Shown piece by piece: positions 1-12,000 of a DNA stretch of 64,000 nt. A program made the translations under genes and the position numbers. The notes under the pieces are model-generated. The model did no database searches, had not been told where the DNA came from, and saw only the letters and a list, made by a program, of their open reading frames with translations. Every line of letters starts with the position of its first letter. Positions within the stretch are counted from its first letter, which is position 1. This DNA comes from Closterium sp. Naga37s-1. Taxonomy: Eukaryota > Streptophyta > Zygnematophyceae > Desmidiales > Closteriaceae. The DNA lies in NCBI GenBank assembly GCA_947471745.1, contig CANJKZ010000092.1, positions 744,001 to 808,000 on the forward strand. Direction: 5' to 3'.

Positions 1-480
1 CCCGCGCACTCTGCCTTCCTCCGCCTCATTGGCCTTGCTCGCCCGGGCGCCCCTTGATTCAGGGGTTGTTCTCTTCTTGTGTTAGCATGCTAAGGGGTTG
101 TGTTAAAATATATATTGTGTAGCATGCCAACACATGTGACTGTACACCAATTGTGGTGTACAGTTGGGTTGGGACTACACCCAACTTTGGGTGTAGTCTT
201 GCACTTTGGGGTGCCAATCCACCCAATTGTGGTGGAGCCCCCAAATGCAACCCTCTTGACTTGTGGGTACCTCACTTCCCACAATTGAGGTTACCCCAAG
301 CCAAGTGGGCCTAGGGTTGCCTCACTTCTACAAAGTGTGGGCAACCCAACCCACTTGACCTATGGTTCCCTCACTTCCCCAAGTGAGGTCAACCCAACCT
401 ATGGTCACTTTCATCCTTCCCTTCCAACTATGTATGCTAGGTTGTTCCTCTAATCTGATCACTTGTTCAATTTGCTACTT
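1..480. repeat. Cluster of short hairpins, no gene
   Basis: No coding region is recognised. The stretch is a chain of short inverted repeats. Examples are 141-162 (9-nt arms around ATTG), 173-198 (11-nt perfect arms around ACTT), 201-214, about 219-235, about 271-291 and about 361-388. Several loops carry CAATTG or CCCAA. It could be the end of an unrecognised mobile element cut by the window edge. Confidence 0.5.
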
Positions 481-485
481 TCACA

Positions 486-1040
486 GTTCTAAGCCTCTCT
501 GTTGCAGTTGCGAGTGTGCTCAGCTCTCCCTCCCCCTTCCTGCTGGAGCTCGTGTCGGGCAAGGACGTGTACGGCCTGACTGTCGTGCCCGAGGCAGAGG
601 AGATTCTGCTCAGGGACTGGGTGAGTGGTTCTAAGCCTCTCTGTTGCAGTTGCGAGTGTGCTCAGCTCTCCCTCCCCCTTCCTGCTGGAGCTCGTGTCGG
701 GCAAGGACGTGTACGGCCTGACTGTCGTGCCCGAGGCAGAGGAGATTCTGCTCAGGGACTGGGTGAGTGGTTCTAAGCCTCTCTGTTGCAGTTGCGAGTG
801 TGCTCAGCTCTCCCTCCCCCTTCCTGCTGGAGCTCGTGTATGGGCTCACCGTCGTGCCCGAGGCAGAGGAGATTCTGCTCAGGGACTGGGTGAGTGGTTC
901 TAAGCCTCTCTGTTGCAGTTGCGAGTGTGCTCAGCTCTCCCTCCCCCTTCCTGCTGGAGCTCGTGTCGGGCAAGGACATGTACGGGCTCACCGTCGTGCC
1001 CGAGGCAGAGGAGATTCTGCTCAGGGACTGGGTGAGTGGG
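486..1040 (+). repeat. Four tandem copies of one kinase exon plus intron
   Basis: Copies begin at 486, 628, 770 and 897. The period is 142 bp; the third copy has lost 15 bp and is 127 bp long. Each carries a pyrimidine-rich acceptor, the ELVSGK-coding exon and the donor GACTGG|GTGAGT. The copies are almost identical, so the amplification is recent. Confidence 0.9.
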
Positions 1041-1157
1041 TTGCTTAGCACGGTGTAAGCCCCTCTTCCTGGGAAAGAGGTGCCCGGCTCCCCGTCCCCA
1101 TCCCGCTTCGTGCTCGAGCTCGTGTCAGGCAAGGGCGTGCGTGGCCTCACTGCTGTA

Positions 1158-1195
1158 TTGGAGCGACTTTTGAGAATTCTCAAAAGTCGCTCCAA
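1158..1195. repeat. Palindrome, TTTTGAG-AATT-CTCAAAA core (site 1)
   Basis: A 38-nt perfect palindrome centred between 1176 and 1177. It separates two copies of a 26-bp exon segment (1131-1156 and 1194-1219, two mismatches). Confidence 0.95.
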
Positions 1196-1399
1196 GGACG
1201 AGCGTGGCCTCACTGCTGTTCCTGAAGCTGAGGAGAGTCTCGATCAGGGACTGGTGAGTTTTTCTGAGCTGCTGGGTGGGTTTTTTTTCTGGGGGACCGG
1301 GTGAGTTGCTCTAATTCCCTGGGAGCTACTCCAGGAGGCTGGGAGAGGAGACTGTGCCTCAAAACATGCCTCATGACAAACCTCTCCCTTGGTGCCTCC

Positions 1400-1672
1400 T
1401 CCCCGCTTCTTCCCTGCCTCCTCCCTGCCTCCTCCCTGCCTCCTCCCTGCCTCCTCCCTGCCTCCTCCCTGCCTCCTCCCTGCCTCCTCCCTGCCTCCAC
1501 CTCCTCCCTGCCTCCATCCTGCCTCCTCCCTGCCTCCACCTCCTCCCTGCCTCCACCTCCTCCCTGCCTCCACCTCCTCCCTGCCTCCATCCTGCCTCCT
1601 CCCTGCCTCCACCTCCTCCCTGCCTCCACCTCCTCCCTGCCTCCTCCCTGCCTCCTCCCTGCCTCCTCCCTC
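1400..1672 (+). repeat. CTGCCTCCTCC-type minisatellite in an intron
   Basis: Pyrimidine-only tandem units of about 10-12 bp lie upstream of the acceptor of the 1804 and 1961 exon copies. Long pseudo-ORFs of PASSLPPPCLL type across it are a result of the repeat. Confidence 0.9.
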
Positions 1673-2762
1673 TCCCTTTACATCTCCCTCTCCCACTTCC
1701 TCTCCCTCTCCCACCCCTCTCTCTTACCTTTTCCCTCTTTTTCTCTCCCTCTCTCTCCCTGTGCATGCCTCCATCCTGCCCCCTCCCTGCCTCCGTCCTA
1801 CAGGTGTCACGGCTGCTAGTAAAAGGGAAGGCAGATGTGCTTGTAGACCCAGAGGTCGAGGGGGCAGTGGACATGGGGCCATATACTCGTGCTTCCACCC
1901 ATTTACTCTCTCCCTCTCTGTGCCATGTACCCCCTCGCCCTTGATGCGTCCTGCCTGCAGGTGTCGCGGCTGCTAGTAGAAGGGAAGGCAGATGTGCTTG
2001 TAGACCCAGAGGTCAAGAAGGCCGAGGGGGCGGTGGACATGGGGCAGGTGGAGAAGATGCTGCAGGTGGCGCTGCTGTGCCTCAAGAACGACCCGGCTGA
2101 GCGGCCCACGATGGAGGACGTGGCTAAGATGGTGGCGGGGAGTGAGCTCACGGAGAAGTGGCAGCAGTGGCAGGTGAGGGCTCTGTGTGTGTGTGTATGT
2201 AGCTTGTTTTGGGCACAGCTTGCTCTGTGGCAAGGTTGGGAGGAATGAACCGGCTGAGCGGCCCACGATGGAGGATGTGGCTAAGATGGTGGCGGGGAGT
2301 GAGCTCACAGAGAAGTGGCAGCAGTGGCACGTGAGGGGTGTGGGGTGAGGGCTGTTTTAGGTGTGTTGTGGAAAGAGCTTGCTGTGTGCGAGGGATTGGG
2401 AGGAACGATTTGGCTGAACGGCCCACGATGGAGGATGTGGCTAAGATGGTGGCTGGTAGTGAGCTTGCAAAGAAGTGGCAGCAGTGGCAAACTTGCATTC
2501 AGCCGCATGCATGCACTCAATGCCTCAATCGTTGAATGTAACGTGTTTCTTTGATGCTTGGCTCACGCGTCTCCATATTTTGAAGTGCATTTCTTTCTGC
2601 TGCTCCTGAACTCCCGTTTATCTGCATCGCATTGTTTTACAGGCTGAAGCTGGGGCCATGCGAGCAGAGGACCTCATGGCTGTTGTCAAGAACCCTTCGC
2701 TCTGGGAGAACACAACAACTGGAATCTCGCTCGAAGCCTTCAATGTTACTGGGCCCCGTTGA

Positions 2763-3970
2763 GAGTTCCACCTTTTCTAGTGGGTGTCAGAGGGAGCTAA
2801 TTATTTTAGTTTTAGTATGACAGGTCATTTTGTTGTGTATGTAATACCTTGTCTGCAAAGCAGTAGGCTTTCAAGAGTATTTAATGCAAGAGTGAGATGA
2901 TAAGCTAATCATATCAATTATTGTTTTTCTTTTCTGATGAAGTTAAGGGGGTTCTGTACGTTTTTTAAACGGTTGAATCCAAACATCTCTTCAGGGATAT
3001 TTTTGGCAGCTGACGTGGACTGCGCCCCAGTCCACGGCCTTTATCGGCTCCTCGAACTCGGACATCCGACTCAGCAGTGCATTCCGCTCCCGAGCCGGGT
3101 CGCGCTAGCCACTGGCGTAGAAACGAAGGTGTCGCACGCGCAGTGAGTGGCTGCATATGAACTGTGTGACCAGCTGACGACTGCGATCTTTTTCACGAGT
3201 TTGGTGGGATTGCTTGCTCGCCCATACCTGTGTGCCCCTTTTGTGTCTTCCAAACCACACCCGAACCAAACCGTTGTCAAATGCAGTTTCCGCCCCGTCA
3301 GCACAATTATGCGCCTTCGGTCAGCCGGGACAACAGCAATGTCCGCGTCTATTGGTGCAATTGACCTTCACCCTCAGAATTTTGTTTCCACTCGTGACTT
3401 GTCCCCCTTCATCAGTTGCCGTCGCCGACACAACATCCTGCCAGGGAGGCGCAGGCCCCCAGCGCAGACTGGCTCTCCGCTCAACCCTCGCGCTGCCGCT
3501 GTGCTGTGAGTGTGTGTGTCATCCATGCAAGCAGCGCGGAGGCCCTTCCGCCAGTTCACTCCCATTTCCTCCCTACCTGCCCGCAATCTACCCCAAACCA
3601 AGGTTCCAGTCCAGGGTAAAAAGCTGCGGTCACCAAGGCTCCAACGAAGCTGCGGTTTGGTGAGCTCGGCTTTTTCCTCTTTGACCTCGATCTCCTTCCT
3701 GACGCAAGATAGCGCCATGGCAGAAGTGCTGCGCTGTTACTTCGTTCTTATAAACCCGATGGCTGCTTGTGCTGATTGATTTCATCCACAGGGTCTCGCG
3801 AGGCTGGAATCGTTGCCTGCAACGAACGCGTTCGGGTTGTTTAGCGCAGATCACGCGTTGGTCGTAGTCAACAGCCCGCTGGCTGAGCCAACCTAGAAAT
3901 ATCAACGAGAGCCTCTGAGACCTCGTTCAGGTTTATCAGAGTCAGGTTTTGCTTACGTTTAGTAACAGCT
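2763..3970. other. Intergenic, no gene recognised
   Basis: Holds the 3' flank of the kinase fragment and the presumed 5' leader and promoter of the HHP gene. Short ORFs at 3147-3779 lie on both strands, overlap one another and resemble no family I know. Confidence 0.5.
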
Positions 3971-5420
3971 ATGGAAGAAGCTACTGAATCTTGTGTCCCG
4001 CACCATCACGAGGGTTGCTGCTCACACAGCAACATGTGGGATCGTGTCAAGAAGCGGTATAAGCTGTGTGATTTTAGTGCCCTTCCTGACTACCTTCGAG
4101 ACAACGAGTACATTCATGGATACTACCGAGCTAACTGGCCTCTTAAACACACGCTATGGAGCATCTTTCATATTCATAACGAGACTGGAAATATCTGGAC
4201 GTAAGTCATAGCCGACCGTCGCTATGTTTCTCGTGTCTCATGTGCTACAATAGTGTAGAGAGTCTCGCGCGTGATAGTGTCCTTCTTTTCATCCTCGACT
4301 TCGGAGTGCTGAGTTTCAGGGAGATCTTGTGCTAACTAGCTCTGGCTGATTGCTTGCAGGCATCTTATAGGATTCATTCTATTCCTCAACCTGACCATCT
4401 ACACGGCCCAGAAGTTCCCGAAGGTTGTTGAAATCCCACTCTCCCACCTCCATTTTCCTGAATCCTGCTAGCTTTTGTGCGTTTCCGTCCTTACCAGCTG
4501 GTTCTGGGAAGACATTGTCTTACGGCCCAAGTTCATGCCTGCCCCCTTCAGTTTGCTATCCTTTTCCTCCGTTCTGCTTCATGCCTCTTGGTCACTCCGT
4601 CTGCTTCAAACCCCCTCATTTACATTTTCCACTGATTCCCTGCCTCCCCCAACCCCCGTCCCGGCACCCCCTTCCCTCCTCTTCCCCGATTCCCCCCCCC
4701 CCCCCCCCCCCGCACACACACACTCTTCCACTCTCCCCTCCTCTAATCCCGTAACCACTTCTGCAGTCACTTTCGGACAGCCCTTCGTTTTTGCTTAGAT
4801 CAATTAAAACTGAGCGCAAGATTGCCATGTGGCCGTTCTTCGTCTTCCTAACCGGCGCCATGATCTGCCTGCTCTCCAGCAGCACCTGCCACCTCCTGGG
4901 CTGCCATTCCAAGAAGGTCTCCCAGATCATTTGGCGGTTTGACTATGCGGGAATTGCCATCCTCATCTGCGCATCCTTCTACCCGCCAGTTTACTACGGC
5001 TTCCTCTGCCACCCATACGCCCGGCTCACCTACCTCGTCCTGATCACCCTCGGTGGTTTGGGAACTGTAGCTGCCTCTCTTCTCCCTGCCTTTCAACAAC
5101 CTAAGTACCGAGCCTTTCGTGCAGGGCTGTTCTTTGGACTGGGAGTCTCTGGTGTGGTTCCATTTTTCCATGGCATGCTGCTCTACCACCATGAGCCGTT
5201 TTTGGTGACAACTCTTCTGTATGAGCTGCTTATGGGGGCTTTGTACGGCATCGGAGCTCTCTTTTATGCCACCAGGATTCCCGAGCGATGGCTGCCTGGG
5301 AAGTTTGACATTGCGGGACACAGCCATCAGGTTTTCCATGTTCTTGTTATTGCTGGGGCGTACACGCACTACCAGGCTGCCCTAAGATATCTGCAATGGG
5401 TGGATGGTCGCACGTGCTGA
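3971..5420 (+). CDS. Heptahelical HHP/PAQR (adiponectin receptor-like) membrane protein
   Basis: Exons are 3971-4200, 4360 to about 4423, and about 4815-5420, giving about 299 aa. The N-terminal part holds the family landmarks LPDYLRDNEYI, WPLKHTLWSIFHIHNETGNIWTH and the first membrane segment. The last exon carries the remaining helices, including SSSTCHLLGCHS, RFDYAGIAILI, RIPERWLPGKFDIAGHSHQ and the following FHV. The His of the CHLL segment, the Asp of FDYAG and the HSHQVFH histidines match the zinc-binding residues of PAQR proteins. Plant HHPs act in hormone, stress and sterol signalling; ligand and site of action cannot be read here. The second splice junction is uncertain: I joined AAG at 4423 to CGC at 4815 to keep frame. 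The loop between helices 1 and 2 is much shorter than in angiosperm HHP1. Confidence 0.9.
4687..4711 (+). repeat. Poly-C tract in HHP intron 2
   Basis: About 24 consecutive C followed by a short CA run. It is intronic and prone to length error in sequencing. Confidence 0.8.
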
Positions 5421-5697
5421 AGTGTGCTTGCAGGGACTAAAAGGTTTGCTGTACCCTACCATGTTACTTCGGTTACATCCATGGCTGCTGTCATTGTCCT
5501 GCTCATGGTTTAGCGTTCTTGGGACCTCCCTTCGTGCAAGGGTTGACAAACTAATAACTGTAATATTGCATGGTGGGGAGTTTATGCTTGCCTGTACTGT
5601 TCTGTACATTGTTGTATACCTAAGAAGCAAGGCTACCTTTGCATACGTACCTATGCAGACTGCTCACATGGCAGTTGCTTGTGCTCTTGCCAACTAC

Positions 5698-5703
5698 AAT
5701 AAA
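5698..5703 (+). promoter_or_regulatory. Probable polyadenylation signal of the HHP gene
   Basis: A canonical AATAAA lies 278 bp after the HHP stop and overlaps the last bases before the convergent fucosyltransferase stop at 5706. The two transcripts probably overlap at their 3' ends. Confidence 0.5.
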
Positions 5704-5705
5704 TG

Positions 5706-7784
5706 TCATTTGGCATCCCCGAAATAAGAGTCTACTTCTGACGAACGCCCGTATACCTCTCGTATTCTGAATATATCAGTTGAGAAGGTGGACTTGGGTG
5801 TACCAATGAAGTATTGCGCTCTTGCACATATGTGCTTCTCGGCGAGAGCCGTGAGGATACCGTGGTCTTCCTCATCCAAGTTCTCAAAATCACGCACCCA
5901 GTCATATTCGTTGTACTCCAACGAGCCCTTAGTGAATTCGGGAAGGCGCTCAACAACAAAGGGAGCCTTCGAGTCCAACTCTGCATAGAAACAGGCAGAG
6001 GTGTCAGCACCATGCAACAATGAATGAACAGAAAATCATCATCCATGAACGTCAAGAAAACGATAATCATGTTGCACCATAAATTCCCTGGAAACACTCA
6101 CCCAGTAGAAGTTTCTCTAGGAATTGCACTTCCGTCAGGCTTGCGTCAGTGGCAAGGTACAGAATACTGATGCCACGGCCGCTGAATCGCGACACAATGT
6201 AACGTGCAATAGACGCGATCGGCAGAAAAGCCGGGTCCCTGCTCTGCTCCTTCTCCTCATTCCTCAAATAAGCATGCGAAAAATCCCCTCTCCTCATATG
6301 CACAGCCGCGTAGTCATCTCCCAGGAAAGTATCAACAAACCCCGAAACAAACCTCCGAACCACTGGCGGCGGCTCCCAAAGGTCCAGGCACGAGGTTCGG
6401 AATGGAGGCTTGGTTGCATGCAGCATCTGCCCAGCCCTGCCGTATAACGAGAAGCCGTAGATGTTCCCAAGGCTGAGCACGCGAGCGTTGGCGAAGGGAG
6501 CACAGGCAGAAAGCAACTCGGCGAGCCCTCCAGGGGGGAGGGACTCCAAAGGGTGCTCTAGCTTGTCAGGCAGTGTGACGTTGGGAAGCTGGGCGAAGGA
6601 CTGTCAGTCGGGGAATGGGAGGTGGCATATGCGGGAGACGGGGGACATGGAGTGAGTGTGAGAGAGGCTATAGGTGCATTTGTTTGAGGCAACAGAAATA
6701 TGGGTGTACTTACCAGTTGAGTATTGTCCATGCAGGACCTCCCGTTTACACAAGCAACGTGGTCTACAGTCACATTTTGCTTCGTCCTTGATACAAGCTC
6801 CTCCACTGTAAGCACGGTGTTGTTCCCGTACGCGTCCGCCAGGCACGTCTGGAGGTGCGGGATGTCGAATATCAGGCTCCACCGCCATTTGTACCACGTC
6901 TGGTGGTGATGCGCGAATCCTGGATCCGGAACCAAAAGCGTGCGGTTCAGAAGCGCCGCGAAGACTAAGTAACTTCGCATGCATTCCTCCTGAAAGGACA
7001 CATGGCGCGAAGATAGCAGGGAGGGAAGGAAAATCAAATGAGTCGGGAATCAGTGGGAAATTGAGTCATTCAAACAGTTGACGGGTTCGGAACCTGAAGA
7101 CATTTACAGAGGCGAGTGAGAAAGCAAGAAATCGACCACATGACTGGCATGACTGACAGTGGTGCGACCCTCCTGCACATCCCTTTCCGGGAACATATTG
7201 TCACGAGAATGTCCTGACATGGCCCGCTTGACGTGGTGAGTTCACAGTAGGAGTCAGTGGCATGTGGCAGCGGTGCGACAAGGTGTGCTGCTGTGACGTG
7301 GAAAAGACATCGCTCCCAACAACATGTCTCGCACCTGATTGGACAAACGCCCGTAGAAGCACAGAGCAAGCAAGTAACGATCCGCCTGGGGTTCCCAAGA
7401 CTCGATCACGTCGTTTGGAACCCCCGAACTGTTTCCCGTGGCGAAACCTGTAACATCCATCTTAATCGCAGACCGTTTCTCCTTGTCTAGGGACTGAAGG
7501 ACCCTCATTCTTCGTGAGCGAGTGACCACAGTGCCGTGTTCCACGGAAGGAGACGAATGGAGATTGAACCGTAACCGTGGAACAAAAGACCATTGACGAG
7601 GCTTGGAGACGGCGAGGTCGTTCGAAGACGAAAGAGTCGTCGCAAGCGACTGCGGCGAAAAGCTGGCGAGCAGGGCGAAGAGGAGAAGCGTGAGGCCTAG
7701 TCGGGACAGCTTGTCTGAGACGACGAGCGTCGGCGTGGAGATCCGCGACGTTCTATAACGTGGATTGAAACTCGTGCGACTCAT
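5706..7784 (-). CDS. O-fucosyltransferase-family (PF10250-like) glycosyltransferase
   Basis: Four exons on the minus strand: 7784-7335, 6989-6714, 6588-6102 and 5980-5706, joining in frame to 495 aa. The ATG at 7784 gives a short basic N terminus followed by a hydrophobic anchor (GLTLLLFALLASF), the plan of a type II Golgi or ER enzyme. FYGRLSNQ at the end of exon 1 joins the exon 2 segment LVFAALLNRTLLVPDPGF, the sugar-nucleotide fold start of this family. YAAVHMRRGDFSHAY in exon 3 is the diagnostic H-R-R-G-D loop. LYLATDA and FIGTPKSTFS in exon 4 match the later GDP-fucose-binding segments. The acceptor (protein or glycan) cannot be told. Longer readings begin at a non-ATG codon (7832), so I did not use them. 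Confidence 0.85.
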
Positions 7785-9087
7785 TTTGTGCAGTAGAAGG
7801 GTTTGAAATTCGGTCGCTAAGTCTCTCGTCAATGCTGCGCCGGCGTGGCTGTAATAGTCAGTCGCGCATTAAATATTAGTTCCGCGGAGTAATGGGATGC
7901 CTCTTATGCCTCCCATGAATGCATGCAAGAGGAACGGAGGGGGTACTAATAGGGGGATAAACAAAATACTGTAAAAAACAACATGAGGCGGCTTCGAGCG
8001 TATCGGCTACTTATAGCGTGCGTCATCCAATTTCTTCCAGCAATCAACTTATAGCTCGCGGCCCAAATTGTTCAACCTTAGTAAGGTTGACCTTTGGGTG
8101 GCGAGAGAAGAAGTTGACTTGTTGGGAGTTGGGCTGTTTGCTTTCGCCCAGTTTCGCGCTAGACCCTTGGGGTTTTCGTTGACACGGCAAACCGCTGGGA
8201 GCAACCTGGGTTTGCTTCGAGAGTCCCAAATTGCAATCAACATATTGTTGTTGTTCCCTGCTCTCCCATTCGACAAAAAATATCTGGCCAATCAGATTGC
8301 ATCTCACTTCTCGTAACCACCCTTCGCAACCCAAACAGCACTCAAAACATCACCCCACCCCCGATTCTGCAAGCAGTCAAATTTGACTACAGGGAGAGTG
8401 GAATTCCCAAGGCCCGTGCCTGTTGTTCAGTGGGATTCCCATCCCAAAACCGTCTACCTGTTGTCGAGTGGAATTTTGAAGGCCCGTGCCTGCCTGCGAT
8501 TTGTTGCAGGGATCGGCTGGCACTAGACAGTGTGGTAGAGGCTTATCCGACGCCTGTAATGCCTTCTCACACCGAATCCTACGGTGATGGGTAATTTCGC
8601 TTGTCTGTCAGGTGGCTGGTCCTGGAGTGTGGCTGCAACTGGTGCGGCTCGGTTCCTTTTGGGGGAAACTGCTTGAGGGTGTGGTTCTTCGATGAACAAT
8701 TTAGAAACGAAAGTCTCATCAAGTGCAACATCTTCCAAAACAATAGCAATAATATTGTGCAACAAGAGATAGAAATAGACACAATAATTACAGAGTATCC
8801 TACAGTTCAACTAATGTTATCACACCGCTGTACCAGGTCAACAATTACACAATAAATATGCAATCTGGAGCCACAGCAAGCAGCTCCCATGTTCAAGAAA
8901 ATGGAGAAGCAACCCTCTAGACAAGGCAGCTTCTCTGCTAACATTGCACCAGAACCCACCAAACACTGCGAGTGACGTGACACACAACTTGCAGCATTTC
9001 CCACGCAACCAGCCCCAACATCCCGCAAAGCACCCTCCCCCAGTCCACCCAACCCCACCAACACAACATCCCCCACCACACCAAACA
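7785..9087. other. Intergenic between fucosyltransferase and LRR-RLK
   Basis: It holds the fucosyltransferase promoter side, a degenerate repeat at 8048-8250 related to the TIR element at 22801, and a small duplicated segment at about 8395-8510 (GTGGAATT followed by AAGGCCCGTGCCTG, twice). The 3' flank of the RLK follows. No gene is seen. Confidence 0.6.
8048..8250. mobile_element. One-ended relic of the CGGCCCAAATTG element
   Basis: It starts with GCGGCCCAAATTG, as does the element at 22801, and has a second GTCCCAAATTGCAA block about 165 bp further on (about 155 bp in the other copy). The far terminal inverted repeat is not found, so it is probably truncated. Confidence 0.5.
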
Positions 9088-12000
9088 CTAACGCGGCCCA
9101 GACAGGTTGAAAGCATCGAGCGAGATACCCGTGGTGGTATTCTCCCAGATAGCAGGCGTGTTAACCACCGCCATAACATCCTCGCCAGACATTTTCGCCG
9201 CCTCCTCCTGCCACTTCTCCCACTTGTCTGCAAGGGCCTTTCCAGAGAGCATCTTTGCCACCTCATCCATGGTTGGGCGGTCCACAGCATCGTGCTTCAT
9301 GCAGAGCAGCGCCACCTGGAGCATCTTTGCCACGTCAGCCTCGTCATAGCCCAATCGCGTCAGGTCGTTGTCCACAAACTCAGGGATCTTGCCGTCACGG
9401 AGCATGTTGGCCACCTGGAGAGGGTAAGAAAAGGACAGAGAAGGAATAAGGAGGTCGAAGAATGAGCCAAGTGGACAAAGGTTGAGCAGATGGGAAGGCA
9501 CGGACCGTGGGTGGAGGTGCCAAGGAAAGGGCACAGCGCAAGGGCAGGCTGGAGAAGTGCGTGGAGGCACCTGACCAATTGTCTCATCCCGAGCAGAAGT
9601 GCAGGATAGGGACTGCACCAGAAGGACGAGATGGCAAGCCAGAGGAAAGAAGCCTAAGAGCAACTCACCCAGTCCCTGAGCAGCAGCTCCTCGGCTTCGG
9701 GCGGCAGAGTGAGCTCAAACACGTCCTTGCCCGACACAAGCTCCAGGAGAAACACTCCAAAGGCGTACACGTCCGTCTTCTCCGAGCACTGCCCGCTCAC
9801 AAAGTACTCTGGGGCGATATGCCCGATGGTGCCCTTCACAGCAGTGGACGCGTGGCTCTCATGCACGTCCATCTCCTTGGCCAGCCCGAAATCGGCAATG
9901 ACTGCTTCATCGTTCTCGTCGAGAAGCACGTTTGCGGCCTTGATGTCGCGATGGATGAGCTTGGGGTTGCAGTCGGTGTGCATGTAGGCAATGCCCTCTG
10001 CTGCGCCCCGCGCCACCTTCATGCGCGAGTGCCAGTCCATGGGGTTACCCTCCTTGCCTGGCGGGGACAGTTGGGTGGGGTTGGGGTTGGGAATGAAAGG
10101 GTACAGACAGAGAGAACACAGGCAATGGATGAGCTTGGGGTTGCAGTTGGTGTGCATTAGGCAATGCCCTCCGCTGCGTAGAAGGGCAGCACGAGCATGC
10201 ATTCTGCCTCCACCCAGAAGACCTCACAGTGCACTCAACGACCCCCTCCCACCCAGCTTCATCGCACTACACCCATCTAGACTGCATCTCACCTTGAGTG
10301 CGGGAGGCCACGGAGCCATTGGCATAGAAGGGCAGCACGAGCATGCACTAGCCCTTCTCCACACAGTAACCCTCCGAGCGCATTCACCACCCCCTCCCAC
10401 CCGGTTTCACCGCACTAGACCCAAAAAAACCGTATCTCACCTTGGGTGCGGGAGGCCACGGAGCCGTTAGCATAGAAGGGCAGCACGAGCATGCACTCGC
10501 CCTTCTCCACACAGAAGCCCTCTGAGTGCATGACGTTACGATGCACGGCTCGGCTGATCAGCTCCACCTCTGACAGAAACATGAGCTCTCCACCTGACTT
10601 CTTCTCCTCCTGTGGGAGATAGACAAGGGCAACAGGGCAAGCAGAGAAAGAGATAGGAAAAAGGGATTGTTGAGAAAGGAGCCTCGGAGAGCATAGGGTT
10701 GCGGTGCATGGCTGGGCTGATCAGCCCCATTCCACCTACAGGAACTGGAGCTCTCCACCCGACTTCTGCTCTTGGTGAGTGGGACAGGGACATACAGGAG
10801 ACCCCGATGAACCCGCCCTCGCACAACACGTCAACCCCACATCACCGCTCCAAACCTTCCCCAACTCTTCCGCACCTTGATTCTCTTCACAGCAACGAAC
10901 TTGCCGTCCCCCAGCTTGCCCTTAAACACCTTGCTTAACCCGCCCTCGCCCAGCATGCCAAACTCACAGCTCGACCCCTTCATCACCCCACGTCACCGCA
11001 CATCACCGCACATCACCGCTCCCCACCCACCTTGATTCTCTTCACGGCCACGAACTTGCCGTCCTCCAGCTTGCCCTTATACACCTTGCTGAACCCGCCC
11101 TCGCCCAGCATGTTGTCCTCGTCAAACCCGTTGGTGGCCTTGGACAGCTCGTCCACTGAGAACCGCCTCAGCGTTCCGAAGTGACGGGTGGAGATTTGGG
11201 CTGCAGAGGAAGGGAGGGGGAGAGGGCAGGAAGGAAAAGCAAGGGAGTTGAGACCCGTTAATGGCCTTGGACAGCTCGTCCACTGAGAATCACCTCAGAG
11301 TGCCGAAGTGACGGGTGGAGATTTGGGCTGTAACAGGGAAGACAAGGGGGTTCGTACGGCAGTCGAGCAAGGGGGCAGGGGTTGGCATGAGACCCGTTGG
11401 TGGCCTTTGAGAGCTCGTCCGCTGAGAACCGCCTCAGCGTGCCAACGCGACAGGTCGAGATTTGGGCTGCATGGGGTGGAGCCAGCAGAGCCACCAGCAG
11501 AGCCACCAGCAGAAGGAGACGTAGAAGTAGAGCGCCACGCACAGCGCGAAGAACGCGAGCGCGCCCAGCAGAGCAGCCAGTACAGCCACCAGCAGCACCA
11601 TATGCCACTCCCAGTGCCCCCGACTCACTCTCAATGTCCTGCGCGAGCCTCTCGGCCTCCTCGCGCTTGCGCTTCTCCTCCTGCTTGAAGCGCACGTAGA
11701 AGAAGAGCGCCACGCACAGCGCAAAGATCGCGAGCGCGCCAAAGACGATTCCGATCACCGCGCCCACGCCCAGCCCCGTGGCCCCCGGGGGTGGTGGCGC
11801 TGCGACCGCCGTGTAGTTGTTGGGACAGCTCTTGTAGGTCACTGTGGGAGGGAAGGGGGAGGGGAGAGAGAGAGGGAGAAGATGGGGAAGGGGAGGGCGG
11901 AAAGAGGGGAGGGGGAGGGGGAGGAGGATGATTAATATTTGAGTTAATGGTTGATGGTGCCTGAGGAGCCAAGGGCAGTAATATGAATAGAACGAAGAAC

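Larger units (their letters stand above)
486..2762 (+). pseudogene. 3' fragment of an LRR receptor-like kinase (C-terminal kinase lobe only)
   Basis: Only kinase subdomains IX-XI and the tail are present. One exon ([14 protein letters not shown], then PEAEEILLRDW) occurs in four near-identical copies at 486-1040, with a diverged fifth at 1081-1260. A good exon lies at 1961-2173 (213 nt, from VSRLLVEGKADVL to EKWQQWQ, containing the RPTMEDVAKM motif), with a partial copy at 1804-1876. The last exon, 2643-2762, ends in [19 protein letters not shown] and a stop. The tail closely matches the end of the complete RLK at 9088-16052 ([19 protein letters not shown]), so the two are paralogues in opposite orientation. 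No glycine loop, HRD or DFG is found upstream, so this is probably a truncated copy. A functional gene starting left of the window would need the hairpin region at 1-480 to be an intron. Confidence 0.7.

Noticed and set aside
1168..1185. Palindromes as cloning or library linkers (centres are EcoRI-, SalI- and NarI-like sites)
   Set aside because: Not fully rejected. Three different centres, compensated arms and decayed copies argue against one linker, but raw reads are needed; this is listed as the main alternative in the findings.
1301..1976. Long Pro/Leu/Ser-rich ORFs on + and Gly/Arg-rich ORFs on -
   Set aside because: Produced by the CTGCCTCC minisatellite. No domain.
5706..7784. Xyloglucan-type (GT37) fucosyltransferase
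   Set aside because: The HMRRGDF loop and FIGTPKSTFS segment fit the protein O-fucosyltransferase-like family better; GT37 landmarks were not found.
7785..7832. Upstream extension of the fucosyltransferase start
   Set aside because: The codon at 7832 is TTG. The first in-frame ATG is 7784.
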